Below are positions 8,142 to 16,500 of a stretch of 40,163 nucleotides of DNA, in pieces; position 1 is the stretch's first letter; each line of letters starts with the position of its first letter. Under the pieces are notes generated by a model. It saw only the letters and a list, made by a program, of their open reading frames with translations, had not been told where the DNA came from and made no database searches. This stretch comes from Labilithrix sp. (lineage in GTDB: Bacteria > Myxococcota_A > Polyangia > Polyangiales > Polyangiaceae), in contig JAHBWF010000065.1 of NCBI GenBank assembly GCA_019637105.1, positions 1 through 40,163 on the forward strand, read 5' to 3'. A program made the translations under genes and the position numbers.

Positions 8142-8750
8142 GTGCTCCGCGGGGCGACGCACGGCGTTGACGCGGCGCTGCTCGTGGAGGTCGAGCGGGG
8201 GCTCCCGCGCGGGCCCGGCGCGCGGCGAGGGGTCTTCGCCGCGGCGCTCCTCGCGCTCGTCGCGTGCGGCCCGAAGCAGGCCGACGGACCGGCCGTCGGC
8301 GTGTCGACCAAGGACGGCGCGCCGCTCCCGTCGTCGGACGAGGCCACGTCGTACGCCTTCGATCCGCTCGAGGACCGACCGGTGTCGTCCGAGGTCCACC
8401 GCGGCAAGCCCACCGTCATCGTCTTCGTGACGACCGGCGATCTCATCGGGCAGGCGCAGGTGAGCTACCTCGTCCACATGGCGAAGAACGACGGAGACAG
8501 CGTCAACTACGCCGTCGTCGCGCTGCACCCGCGCAAGGAGATCGTCCTCGTCGACGCGTACCGGACCACGCTCGGCGTCGAGTTCCCCGTCGCGCTGGCG
8601 GGTCACGAGGCGACCGGCTCCTCGGGCCCGTTCGGCGAGATCCCGGCGGTGCCGACGGTGGTCATCCTCGATCGCGAAGGCCGCATCGTCTGGAAGCACA
8701 CGGGGCTCGCCAAGAACGACGAGCTCCGCGGCCACATGCGCGGGCTCTGA
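8142..8750 (+). CDS. Thioredoxin-fold (redoxin-like) lipoprotein without the CxxC motif
   Basis: 202 residues from a GTG two bases after the previous stop; a GTG at 8184 is an alternative. The N-terminus carries a hydrophobic segment and lipobox LVAC (Cys42). The rest follows the TlpA/AhpC redoxin layout: GKPTVIVFVTTGDL at the first strand and helix, and IPAVPTVVILDREGRIVWKH, which contains the cis-proline (VPT) and the terminal hairpin. Where a TlpA protein has WCxxC, this one has TTGDLIG and no cysteine. It is therefore unlikely to act as a thiol-disulfide oxidoreductase and may instead be a binding or chaperone-like relative. It is the third gene of the run that ends with the HtrA-like protease. 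Confidence 0.78.
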   Translation: MLRGATHGVDAALLVEVERGLPRGPGARRGVFAAALLALVACGPKQADGPAVGVSTKDGAPLPSSDEATSYAFDPLEDRPVSSEVHRGKPTVIVFVTTGDLIGQAQVSYLVHMAKNDGDSVNYAVVALHPRKEIVLVDAYRTTLGVEFPVALAGHEATGSSGPFGEIPAVPTVVILDREGRIVWKHTGLAKNDELRGHMRGL

Positions 8751-8756
8751 CCGGCG

Positions 8757-10724
8757 ATGCGCCTCCGCCTCGCGACCGCCCTCGCCGCATGCGCGGCGCT
8801 CTCTGCGTGCAAGGGCGGACCGAGCAAGGAGCCGAGCGCGCGCGGCGCGGCGCCCCGCGCGGCCGCGTGCGCGGAGGTGACCGCGCACCTCGTGACGTTC
8901 GGCGAGGCCCTCGAGACGGTGTCCGCCGACGCCAAGACCCGCGGCGTGAGCTACGCGGGGAGGCTCGAGCTGTTGCTCTCGTTCGAGAGCGCCGCGGTCC
9001 AGCTCGACGGCGAGCTCGGCGCCGTCCGCCCGAGCGGCGAGGTCGAGGCGCCGATCAGGACGGCGCACTCCGCGCTGGTGAAGTCCGCGGAGTTCGCGCG
9101 CGCCGAGCGCGACGCGCTGGAGAAGCACGCGAAGGAGCTGTCGCCGCTCGCGAAGGAGACGCAGCAGGCGTGGACGTCGCTCCGCGCCGCGTGCGAGGCC
9201 AAGCGCGCGCCGGCCGACTGCGCCCGGGTCCGTGACGTGGTCGGGCAGTTCGACGCCGCGGACACGCCGGCGGACCACGCGCGCGCCGTGGCGGCGCTCG
9301 CGGCGCTCAAGGTGTCGTCGGCGAGCCTCGCCCGGGCTCGCGACCGCGCGGTCGCCGCGAGCAAGGCCGTAGAGGAGGCGTCGAAGGCGCGCACCGACGA
9401 GACGGCGGCGATGCCGGCGGCCTGGGCGTCGGTGCAGAAGGACCTCACCGGCGCGATGGACGGCCTCGTCCAGGCGTGCAAGGGCGAGGCGCCGAGCTCC
9501 GCCGAGCTCGTCGCGGCCGAGCGCCCCGATCCGCGCAAGCTCACCGTGCTCGTGCACGTGCGGCCGCCCGCGGGCGTCGAGCGCGCCCTCCTGTCGCTGG
9601 CCGCCGCGTCGACCGACGCCGACGAGCGCGAGTTCTACAAGGCGCGCGCCGAGGGCGCGTTCGGGAGCGGGTTCTTCCTCGTGAGGAGGACCGACGAGGG
9701 CGGGACCGAGGTCCTCGTGGTCACGAACCGCCACGTGATCGAGCTCGGCGATCGCGCGGACCTCGAGCTCGCCGACGGGACGTCGCTCGGCGTCGCGGAG
9801 GTCGTCTACGCGAACCCGATCCACGACCTCGCGGTCCTGCGGCCCAAGGAGGAGCTCGCGGTGCGCGAGGGCTTCGCGTTCTCGCGCGCGCCGGCGAAGG
9901 ACCAGCAGGTCGTGATCGCGACGGGCTTCCCGGGCCTGGTCGGCCGCCCCTCGTACCAGACGACGAAGGGCTACGTCTCCAACGAGAGCTTCAAGCTCGA
10001 CGACGGCTCGCGTCCGCTGACGTACCTGCAGCACACCGCGCCGATCGATCCGGGCTCGAGCGGCGGCCCGCTCACCGACGAGTCCGGCCGCGTGCTCGGC
10101 GTCAACACGCTCAAGGTCACGGGGCGGGACTCCGTCGGCCTGGCGGTGCCGTCCCGCTTCGTCCTCGACACGCTGCGCGCCGCCGCGTCGATCGAGACGC
10201 GCCACGCGTCGCCGTCGGATCGGGAGAAGTCGGCGCGGCTCGCGTGCCTGGCGTTCCTCGGGGAGCTCGGCGCCGCCGAGCCGCGGATGCTCGTGCTCGA
10301 GCAGATGATCTCGAACCACCTCGTCGGCGCCGCCGGCCTCGACGCCGCCTCGGCGCTCGGCGGCGAGGAGGCGTTCGAGCAGCTCTGGAACACCGACTCG
10401 GTGCGCGCCATGCGGATCGCCACGCTCGTCCAGGTGCGCGCGGCGTTCATGCTCGGCGGCGGCCCGAGCGTCCTCGAGACGTGCGCCGACCCCGACCCCG
10501 CCGGCGCGCGGGAGGACCAGGCGAGGTACCACGTGCGCCTCGGCAACTTCGAGACGCGCGACGTCGCGCTCCGCTGGGAGCACGGGCGATGGAAGATCGA
10601 CGGCTTCGCGGCGCCGCGCGCGACGGCGCGGAAGCCGGCGTCGCCGAAGAAGCTGCCGCCCCCCGGCCCGCCGCCGGGCGCGCGGAGGCCGTCGCGCAAG
10701 GTGACGCCGCCGCGCGGGCGGTAA
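8757..10724 (+). CDS. HtrA/DegP-like trypsin-fold serine protease, lipoprotein
   Basis: 655 residues. A lipobox LSAC (Cys18) anchors it to the envelope. Residues about 40-250 are Ala/Glu/Lys-rich and probably helical or coiled-coil. The protease domain (about 265-480) shows a complete triad: His326 in VTNRHVIE, Asp357 in HDLAVL and Ser435 in DPGSSGGPL. I see no PDZ domain after it; the C-terminal part (about 480-620) is an Ala-rich helical region followed by a short beta segment (VRLGNFETRDVALRWEHGRW) and a Pro/Lys-rich end. It would degrade or inspect misfolded envelope proteins, with the substrate unknown. It starts six bases after the redoxin-like gene, which suggests a common envelope-quality role. 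Confidence 0.9.
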   Translation: MRLRLATALAACAALSACKGGPSKEPSARGAAPRAAACAEVTAHLVTFGEALETVSADAKTRGVSYAGRLELLLSFESAAVQLDGELGAVRPSGEVEAPIRTAHSALVKSAEFARAERDALEKHAKELSPLAKETQQAWTSLRAACEAKRAPADCARVRDVVGQFDAADTPADHARAVAALAALKVSSASLARARDRAVAASKAVEEASKARTDETAAMPAAWASVQKDLTGAMDGLVQACKGEAPSSAELVAAERPDPRKLTVLVHVRPPAGVERALLSLAAASTDADEREFYKARAEGAFGSGFFLVRRTDEGGTEVLVVTNRHVIELGDRADLELADGTSLGVAEVVYANPIHDLAVLRPKEELAVREGFAFSRAPAKDQQVVIATGFPGLVGRPSYQTTKGYVSNESFKLDDGSRPLTYLQHTAPIDPGSSGGPLTDESGRVLGVNTLKVTGRDSVGLAVPSRFVLDTLRAAASIETRHASPSDREKSARLACLAFLGELGAAEPRMLVLEQMISNHLVGAAGLDAASALGGEEAFEQLWNTDSVRAMRIATLVQVRAAFMLGGGPSVLETCADPDPAGAREDQARYHVRLGNFETRDVALRWEHGRWKIDGFAAPRATARKPASPKKLPPPGPPPGARRPSRKVTPPRGR

Positions 10725-10767
10725 CTCGACGCCCAGCTCGGCGCGCGCCAGGGCGCCCGCGTCGCGG

Positions 10768-10844
10768 GTCGTCGGAGGGCTCGAAGAGGTGTCGTCGGAG
10801 GGGCTCGAGGAGGTGTCGTCGGAGGGCTCGAAGAGGCGTCGTCG
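10768..10844. repeat. Short tandem repeat, about 23 bp x 3.3
   Basis: Three near-identical units (10768-10790, 10791-10814, 10815-10837) beginning GTCGTCGGAGG and ending CTCGA(A/G)GAGG plus T or C, followed by a partial unit. Unit lengths are 23, 24 and 23 bases. It lies in the 235-base gap (10725-10959) between the protease and the next lipoprotein gene. Units abut without spacers. The rest of the gap shows no gene. Confidence 0.85.
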
Positions 10845-10959
10845 CGACGCGGGCGGACCGTGCATCCTGCAACGGCGTCGCGTCAGGACACGCACGTCGC
10901 GAGCGGGGGCCCGATCCTCCGCATGAAGACAGCGGCACAGGTGTTGCTGCCCGCGGTGC

Positions 10960-11790
10960 ATGCTCCGGGCTCGTCGTCGGTGGGGCGCCGTCGCGTGCGG
11001 CGTCGTCCTATTCTTCTCCTCGTCGTGCGGGGGCCGTGAGAACGACCCTGACGGCATCGCTGCGAACCCCTCGGACGCCGGGCGGGCTCCCACGGAGCCT
11101 GCGCCGCTCCCTCCCGCGACCGGGTGGGGGGACGTCCGCGTCATGTCGATCGACGGGACCTTGGCGCTGAGCGTGCACTTCCAGCGCGATCCGCCGCCCG
11201 CGGATCCGCCGCTCGGCGCGTGCCGCTTTGGCGAGCTCCAGGGAGCGCGGGAGACCGCCACGCAGAGCGCCGGCGCGATCACGCTCGTGGTAGGGGAGGG
11301 CGCGTCGCCCGCCTTCACGTTCGAACCCGCGGAGTACGCGAGCTACGCGCGCGGCATGGTGGCACCTACCCCGCCCGCCGGGACGGCGATCCGGCTCGCC
11401 GCGACGGGCGCCGAAGTCCCCGCCTTCGACGTGTCGCTCGTCGCGCTCGAGGACGTGACGCTGGTACCGCAGGACGGCGCTCACCTCGACGGCGAGGGAC
11501 CGCTCACCGTCCGGTGGGAGGGCGGCGAGGGCGGCGAGGGCGACAACGTCTGGGTCGCCCTCACCGGCGAACGGCAGATGGCGTCTTGCTGGCTCGAGCC
11601 GTCGGCGAAGAGCGTCGTCGTTCCGAGCGAGCTCGTGCGAGCCGTCTCCGCGGCTCCCGGGACCCACGACTGCGACGACTGCCTCCGTCTCCAGGTCGTG
11701 ATGACGCGACGCGCGGAGGTCCGCGCGGGTGAGTACGCGGTGGTCGCGCGCTACGAGACGTACGCGTCGGAGACGCTCACGCTTCGCTGA
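10960..11790 (+). CDS. Putative lipoprotein of unknown function
   Basis: 276 residues. The N-terminus has a basic start, a hydrophobic core and lipobox FSSSC (Cys23), followed by a Pro/Ala-rich linker (about 35-55) typical of surface-tethered proteins. The mature region is beta-rich with five further cysteines, including a CDDC pair near residue 230 (HDCDDCLRLQVVM). I do not recognise a family. It follows the protease gene after 235 bases containing a tandem repeat, so it may have its own promoter. Its 3' end converges with the Sel1 gene on the other strand. Confidence 0.75.
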   Translation: MLRARRRWGAVACGVVLFFSSSCGGRENDPDGIAANPSDAGRAPTEPAPLPPATGWGDVRVMSIDGTLALSVHFQRDPPPADPPLGACRFGELQGARETATQSAGAITLVVGEGASPAFTFEPAEYASYARGMVAPTPPAGTAIRLAATGAEVPAFDVSLVALEDVTLVPQDGAHLDGEGPLTVRWEGGEGGEGDNVWVALTGERQMASCWLEPSAKSVVVPSELVRAVSAAPGTHDCDDCLRLQVVMTRRAEVRAGEYAVVARYETYASETLTLR

Positions 11791-11801
11791 ACGCGCGCGT
11801 G

Positions 11802-11815
11802 ACCGGCCCGCCGGT
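11802..11815. terminator. Possible short terminator hairpin between convergent genes
   Basis: ACCGG-CCCG-CCGGT, a perfect five-base stem with a four-base loop, lies between the convergent lipoprotein (ends 11790) and Sel1 gene (ends 11868). There is no T-run, so the call is weak. Confidence 0.3.
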
Positions 11816-11867
11816 TCGGAGCGGGTAGGGGGAGAGCTCACGGCGTCGGCGCAATCTGAAGTCGCGT

Positions 11868-12743
11868 TCAGCTGAACCAAGTAGTAGATGGCGAGGGTAG
11901 TAGATGGGTAACGCTGTCCCAACGGCGTCGGCCGGTTCGGTCGAAATGTTGGAGGATTTCACGGGCTTCATCTCTCACATCTACATCTGGTGACCGACTC
12001 ATCCGTTCTAGGTATTGTCGTGCCTGCTTGGCGATGCCCTGTTGCTTTCCTGCAAGGTTCATTTCCGCAAGAACGAGTCCGGCGAGCGGGTTACCCAAAC
12101 GTTGGGCTCGTCGTAGCCAGTAGCGCTCCTTCTTCCGGTCGGTACGATCGCGATAGAGGACAGCGAGATTGAATGCAGCGGCGTGGTCTCCCCTTCGGGA
12201 GCCCTCTCGATAGCAGCGCTCGGCCGCCGCAAGGTCACGGCGAGTGCCAATACCGTCGGCGTAGCAATCTCCAAGTGCGCGCAGCGCCGCTGGCTCAGCC
12301 CAAAACGCCGCGCGACGTAGATAGTTCACGGCCCTTTTCGGGGCGCGGACCAAGACGACGCCAGCGCGATCGCGACGACCTTCGAGGAGCCACTCTCCCA
12401 TATGTGAGAGGGCCAGGATGTCTCCCGTTGCAACCGCCGCTCGGAGCAATCGAAAATACCTCCGAGTTGGTCCGCGCCGCTTCAGCTCGCGAAGAGCCGA
12501 AGCCATCGACACGTTGATCGGATTCGTACCTGACACACTACTAGCACGAGTCGTCATCGTCGTCACCCGGACCAAACGGGAAGACGCCGTTCGGTGTTCG
12601 GCGGAGGCCGGTAGCCCAACAGCTCGTATTCGGTTTTCTGTATGGGGGTTCCGGAAGGCCTCGCCAACGTCGGAGATCTCGATCAGCTCCGTGAGTTCAT
12701 CCAGCTCCGTGAGCTCGTTGAGGACGAGTTGCCCGAATAGCAT
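11868..12743 (-). CDS. Sel1-repeat protein (second copy downstream of Rhs)
   Basis: 291 residues from the ATG at 12743. The first 60 residues are atypical: they begin with an imperfect internal duplication (LNELTEL, LDELTEL), and the start could instead be Met63 or Met80. From about residue 95 to 260 there are Sel1-like helical repeats, for example EPAALRALGDCYADGIGTRRDLAAAERCYREG and DHAAAFNLAVLYRDR. Sel1 repeats are protein-binding solenoids related to TPR. The gene lies 124 bases downstream of another Sel1 gene with the same repeat order, so the two look like paralogues. Base composition is visibly lower in GC than in flanking genes. As a gene behind an Rhs protein it may be an extra immunity gene, which is inference. 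Confidence 0.72.
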   Translation of the reverse strand: MLFGQLVLNELTELDELTELIEISDVGEAFRNPHTENRIRAVGLPASAEHRTASSRLVRVTTMTTRASSVSGTNPINVSMASALRELKRRGPTRRYFRLLRAAVATGDILALSHMGEWLLEGRRDRAGVVLVRAPKRAVNYLRRAAFWAEPAALRALGDCYADGIGTRRDLAAAERCYREGSRRGDHAAAFNLAVLYRDRTDRKKERYWLRRAQRLGNPLAGLVLAEMNLAGKQQGIAKQARQYLERMSRSPDVDVRDEAREILQHFDRTGRRRWDSVTHLLPSPSTTWFS

Positions 12744-12867
12744 CGCCGGATGCTCTTCCCTCTGCCCCCAACCCCGGGAGAGGACGGCGCGACAGACGCG
12801 CCTGGAGCGGCAAGGATCTTCTCAGTCATTGCCGCGGCAAAAGACGATCAAGGGCGATATCGGTTAG

Positions 12868-13560
12868 TCATCGCTTACGCGTGCTCGAGCGACGAATATG
12901 CGTACCTACGGCGTTTGTTTGACGTTGCGTTCGACGTAAAATGAGAAGGACCTTTTTGGCATCTGCATCCCCAGCGTCAGCAGCAATCCCATACCACCGA
13001 ATCGCTGCTGCGCGGCTGCGTCGAACACCTTCACCCAACTCATATGCTCTGGCTGCCGCGTATGCTGCTTCTGCGTCGCCCTGCATGCCCGCGATCCTGT
13101 ACCATTTCTGAGCTTCGGTCAGGTTCGCATTCACTCCGATGCCCCAGTAAAGGCATCGTGCGACTTCGGGAGCGGCATCGCGGTCACCCCGTTCGGCCGC
13201 TTCGCGGTACCAATGATAGGCGGCAGACAGCGACTTGCGCCGACCGAGTCCCTTCTCGAAGCAGACGGCCAAGTCGTACTGTGCGGCAGGAATGCCGAGC
13301 TTTGCAGCGTGCAGCAGGTACCGCGCTGCTGCTCGGACATCCTTGCGCATTCCCTTTCCGTGCAGGCTCCAGCTCCCAAGTGCATATGCCGCCCAAGGAT
13401 CGCCCTTCTTCGCGCCGATTCGTAGTAGCGGAACGCACTCCTTGATCACGGCTGGTGAGGAGCTACGCAGCGCTAGCGCCAGCGCCGTGACGTACTCCGG
13501 TGAAGGCCCAGGTGGCTGTCGTTCCGGCCGGTTCACCTTGGCGGCCATGGTCCCTTCCAT
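12868..13560 (-). CDS. Sel1-repeat protein, candidate Rhs immunity gene
   Basis: 230 residues, soluble, no signal peptide. Repeats fill about residues 40-215, with units such as DPWAAYALGSWSLHGKGMRKDVRAA, IPAAQYDLAVCFEKGLGRRKSLSAA and DAEAAYAAARAYELGEGVRRSRAAA. Each matches the Sel1 pattern A..LG..Y..G.GV..D...A..WY..AA. The ATG at 13560 lies inside the Rhs gene and overlaps its end by 28 bases (16 if Met5 is used), so translation is probably coupled to the Rhs reading. A small cytosolic gene directly behind a variable Rhs tail is the usual immunity position, and solenoid proteins are known in that role. Binding to the Rhs tail has not been shown. GC is lower than in surrounding genes. Confidence 0.78.
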   Translation of the reverse strand: MEGTMAAKVNRPERQPPGPSPEYVTALALALRSSSPAVIKECVPLLRIGAKKGDPWAAYALGSWSLHGKGMRKDVRAAARYLLHAAKLGIPAAQYDLAVCFEKGLGRRKSLSAAYHWYREAAERGDRDAAPEVARCLYWGIGVNANLTEAQKWYRIAGMQGDAEAAYAAARAYELGEGVRRSRAAAIRWYGIAADAGDADAKKVLLILRRTQRQTNAVGTHIRRSSTRKR

Positions 13561-16500
13561 CCGTCTGGTCTCCTCCTATTCGGGCGGCGACCATCATCAC
13601 CGCTCTCGCCACCACAGTCCCGCTGTTTTCTGGACTTGCCCTTCTGGTGCTTGCCCTTAGTCGATGGTCGCTTGTTCTTTGTGTGCTCGGTGGCCGGCAA
13701 AATGCCGGTACCTTCACCGGGAGCGTCTGCCGTGTCGGGAATCGGTGGCGACGGAAGATCCCAGGGAGGCGCCGTGGTCGGCCCCCCTAGCGGCATCACC
13801 GGATCGTACGGCATGTGTGGGAACGAAGGCCAGCCGTTCACGTCCTGCTGGGCAGCATTATCCAGCACCACATACGTTGCGACCGCTGCGAGAATGGCGA
13901 CACCGGCTATCACTAGGGGGACTGCATAGTGCCCGGTCGGATCGATGAAGTTGATCGGGTCATCGTTAACGTAGGCGTAGAAGTTCGACCCGTCCGTGAA
14001 ACGGTTTGCGTCCTTGCTGGTCCACCGGCCCGTGCTGGGATCGTAGTCGCGCGCTCCGAACCGCACGAGGCCGGTGTCGCGATCCCACAGCCCTCCGGCG
14101 AAGCCGAACGGTAGCGGCTCCGTTCCGGACTCGGTCGCGTTGCCCCACTCGTCGTAGGCGATCGTCTGGACGACCGCGCCGGTCGACGCGTTGACGACGA
14201 GGAGCGGGCTGCCGAGATGATCCTTCACGATGCGGTAGGTCGTCCCGGCCTTGATCATGAGGTCCGGCGAGTGACTCTGGGTTGCGTACACGAACCGTGA
14301 GACCACGGCGCCCAACCCGTTCAGCTCCGCGACGATCCGCCGACCGTCGTAGAGGAAGCCCTGCACCAGGGTCGCCCCGTACTTTTTACCGACACGACGA
14401 TCCTGGCCGTCGACCACGTAGTGGATGGTCTCGAACGGAGCCGCGCGCACCGCCGTACGCAGGTTCCCGTGTGCGTCGTAGACGTAGTCGAACACCGTCG
14501 CCGCGGGCGCGATCGTGCTCTTCTTCGACAGCTCGCCGTTGTTGCCGTACTGGAACGCGAAGTTGCCTTGCGTCAAGAGGCGATCTTGATCGTCGTGCGT
14601 TCCGTCGCTTCGGTTGCCGTTGTCGTCGTACGTCCACGTCCGCGTCGGCGTCGGCGAGTCGACGTAGACCTTCCAGAGCCGACCGGCCGCGTCGTACTCG
14701 TAGTCGTAGACGTGGGTGATCGCGCCGACCGTTTCGGTCTTCTTGTGGATGCGGCCGGCGCCGTCGCGTTCGTAGGTCACGCCGTACGCCGTGGCGGAGC
14801 CCGAGATCGAATGGCCCACGATCTCGCCGAACGCGTTGGGCGTGAACGTGTCGCCGACGCCGCCGACCGACGTGCTCGTGAGGAGGCCGTTCGTGCTCCA
14901 CGTCAGCGTCATGCCGCCCGCGGACGTGACTAGATCATCGCCGTCGTACACCAAGCTGATCGGGCTCGCGCCGTCGATGTCCCAGCTCGAGACGCGGAGG
15001 AAGTTGTCGTAGGTCTTGTGCACGTAGTGCGCGAACGGGCCGCTCACGTCCTGCTGCGCGAGCAGCGAGCCGTCCCACGTGTTCGTGAGCGTGACGCCGT
15101 CGCTCGTCGCGATCGTCGAGACGCGCCCCTGCGCGTCGCGACCGAACGTCGTCGTCACCGCCGCCGACGTCTGCGCCAGGCGGCCGAGAGGATCGTACCC
15201 GTAGCTCACGGGCTTGTTCGGATGGCTCGAGAGCAGCGTGAGCCCGTCGAAGTCACGCGTGTACGACGTGTCCTTGGGGTTCAGCGACGGCGTCCCGTCC
15301 GGCGGCTCGTACAGCGACAGACGGTCGTTCGGATCGAACGAGAACGCATGCGCCGGCTGACTGGGAGGAGCGATCGAGATCAGGTTGCCGGACAGATCGT
15401 AGCTCGTCGCGAGCTGGCGCCCACCCGGCAGCGTCGTCAGGAGCGGGCGGCCGTTCGCGTCGCGGCTGTCGAACGTGACGCCGAGCCCTTCCGGCGCGGT
15501 CGTGCTCGCGATCCAGCCGCTCGTCGGATCGTAGCTCGTCCCGTAGGTGCGCGAGCCCCACGTCACCAGGTCGACGCGGCCTTGGCCGTCGTAGCTGAAC
15601 TGCACCGGGTGCAGCGTCACCGGCGAGGAGCCGAGGACCGTCACCGCCGTCACGCGCTCGAGGTTGTCGAGGGTCACCTCCACCACGCGACCCGCGGGCG
15701 ACGTCGTGGTCCACTTCGCGGGTGGCCCCGCGGAGAAGACGCTCGTCGTCACCGCGGACGGCAGTCCGCTCGCCGCGCGCGTCGAGGTGATCGTCTGCGA
15801 CGTCACGCTGAACGGATCCCCCGGCGCCGCGAGCGTCGCGCTTCGCGTCTCGGTCGTCGTCATCGCGTGCGTCGTCGCCGGATATCCAATCTCGACGTTC
15901 AACGACTTGGCGAAGGACGCCGCCGTGCCCCAGCGCGGGTCGGCCGCGGTCTCGGTGATGGTCACTTTGGTCCCGTCCGGGTAGCTCGCCGCGGTCGCCT
16001 CGTCGACGAGCGTGTCGACGACGGAAGCCAACGCGGGGCCCGCTTTCGTGATCGTGCGCCGCTCGCGGATCGCGCTGTCGAAGCTCCCGCGTAGATCGAC
16101 GCGATGGTTCGTCACGCGTCCTTCGGGCGACGAGAGGGTCACCGACCATCCATTCCCGTCCGACGTCGTCATGAGGCGCGTACCCGGCGAGCCCGGCGTC
16201 GCGTCGACGTCCTTCAGGAGGCGGCCGTCGCCCGAGTATTCGAAGTGGTGGGCGTGGCCACGCGGGTCCACCAGCTCGGTGAGCAAACCCGAGGTCGTCG
16301 CGGCGAGCTGGGTGATCTCCGTCGTCACGGGGTTCGTGATGTTCGCGAGGTAGCCGTTCGCGTCGAGGGCGAGCGTCGTGACCTGACCGCGTGGCGCGGT
16401 GATGACGACCTGGCTCGCGGTCGGGCGAGCGATCGTCGTCACGTTGCTCGCGACGTCGATGATCGACGTGAGCTGTTTGGTCGTGGCGTCGTACCCGAAG

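Noticed and set aside
10768-10844. CRISPR array
   Set aside because: The 23-base units abut directly with no spacers and there are no cas genes.
8121-11318. 1065-residue minus-strand open frame
   Set aside because: Runs antisense across the redoxin, protease and lipoprotein genes; composition is Arg/Ala/Glu-rich without domains.
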